A stretch of 24,912 nucleotides of DNA from Jimgerdemannia flammicorona (taxonomy: Eukaryota; Mucoromycota; Endogonomycetes; Endogonales; Endogonaceae). Below, piece by piece: positions 24,864 through 24,912 of the stretch. The first letter of the stretch is position 1. Every line of letters starts with the position of its first letter. A program made the position numbers and the translations under genes. The notes under the pieces were generated by a model. It had not been told where the DNA came from, ran no database searches, and was given only the letters and a program-made list of their open reading frames with translations. The stretch covers positions 1 to 24,912 of the forward strand of contig RBNI01001033.1 of assembly GCA_003990745.1 (NCBI GenBank). Reading direction: 5' to 3'.

Positions 24864-24912
<49 letters not shown>
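24864..24912. repeat. 49-base T run ending the window
   Basis: An uninterrupted T run replaces the expected LTR sequence (the 5' LTR copy continues ATACAAAGATC). A pure homopolymer at a sequence end, in the middle of an LTR, most likely reflects an assembly or sequencing artefact. It is not a telomere repeat. Confidence 0.75.

Noticed and set aside
24864..24912. Telomere or poly(A) tail of a non-LTR element
   Set aside because: Pure T with no telomeric unit, and it interrupts a known LTR in mid-sequence instead of following an element's 3' end.

Overview
This window is a nested graveyard of transposable elements from a eukaryotic genome, most likely a filamentous fungus. The grounds are Ty3/gypsy and hAT elements, short introns with fungal-type splice signals, and mutation dominated by C-to-T/G-to-A. 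In the youngest element many of these changes sit at CpG, as expected of CpG-methylated transposons, so a truffle-like pezizomycete is possible; this species-level guess is weak. I found no intact host gene, rRNA, tRNA or CRISPR array.

Layout. (1) 1-490 is the end of an LTR element entering from the left: a polypurine tract and a CpG-rich LTR (18-490, 'LTR-C'). (2) 491-4265 and 10788-12137 are two halves of one old Ty3/gypsy chromovirus ('Gypsy-1'), with degenerate gag, protease, RT, RNase H, integrase, a probable chromodomain, a polypurine tract and a 3' LTR. Its catalytic residues are destroyed, mostly by G-to-A changes. (3) Between the halves sits a 6.5 kb hAT transposon (4266-10779) with TAGT(A/G)CTCTGAA ends and an 8-bp target duplication differing by one C/T. 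It carries a decayed BED-type hAT transposase on the minus strand, a decayed multi-exon plus-strand gene of unknown function, and several tandem-repeat arrays. (4) 12138-14423 is very AT-rich DNA with only faint coding traces. (5) 14424-24912 is a larger, younger Ty3/gypsy element ('Gypsy-2') with LTRs of about 1.42 kb. Its 5' LTR is split by an inversion; its 3' LTR is cut off by a 49-base T run at the window end.

Gypsy-2 is the most informative part. Its order is LTR - PBS - Gag with a CCHC knuckle - aspartic protease - Cys/His-rich segment - complete dUTPase - RT - RNase H - integrase - extra 171-codon ORF - PPT - LTR. Its in-frame stops are each explained by a single C-to-T change, half of them CGA to TGA, and there are three frame changes. 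The dUTPase frame and the last ORF are open throughout. The last ORF starts inside the integrase stop codon (ATGA).

Points for follow-up: a dUTPase between protease and RT; the stop-start-coupled accessory ORF; LTR motifs complementary to the element's own PBS; a core-promoter module shared by three LTR families; the unknown gene inside the hAT element; and CpG content as a relative clock for the insertions.
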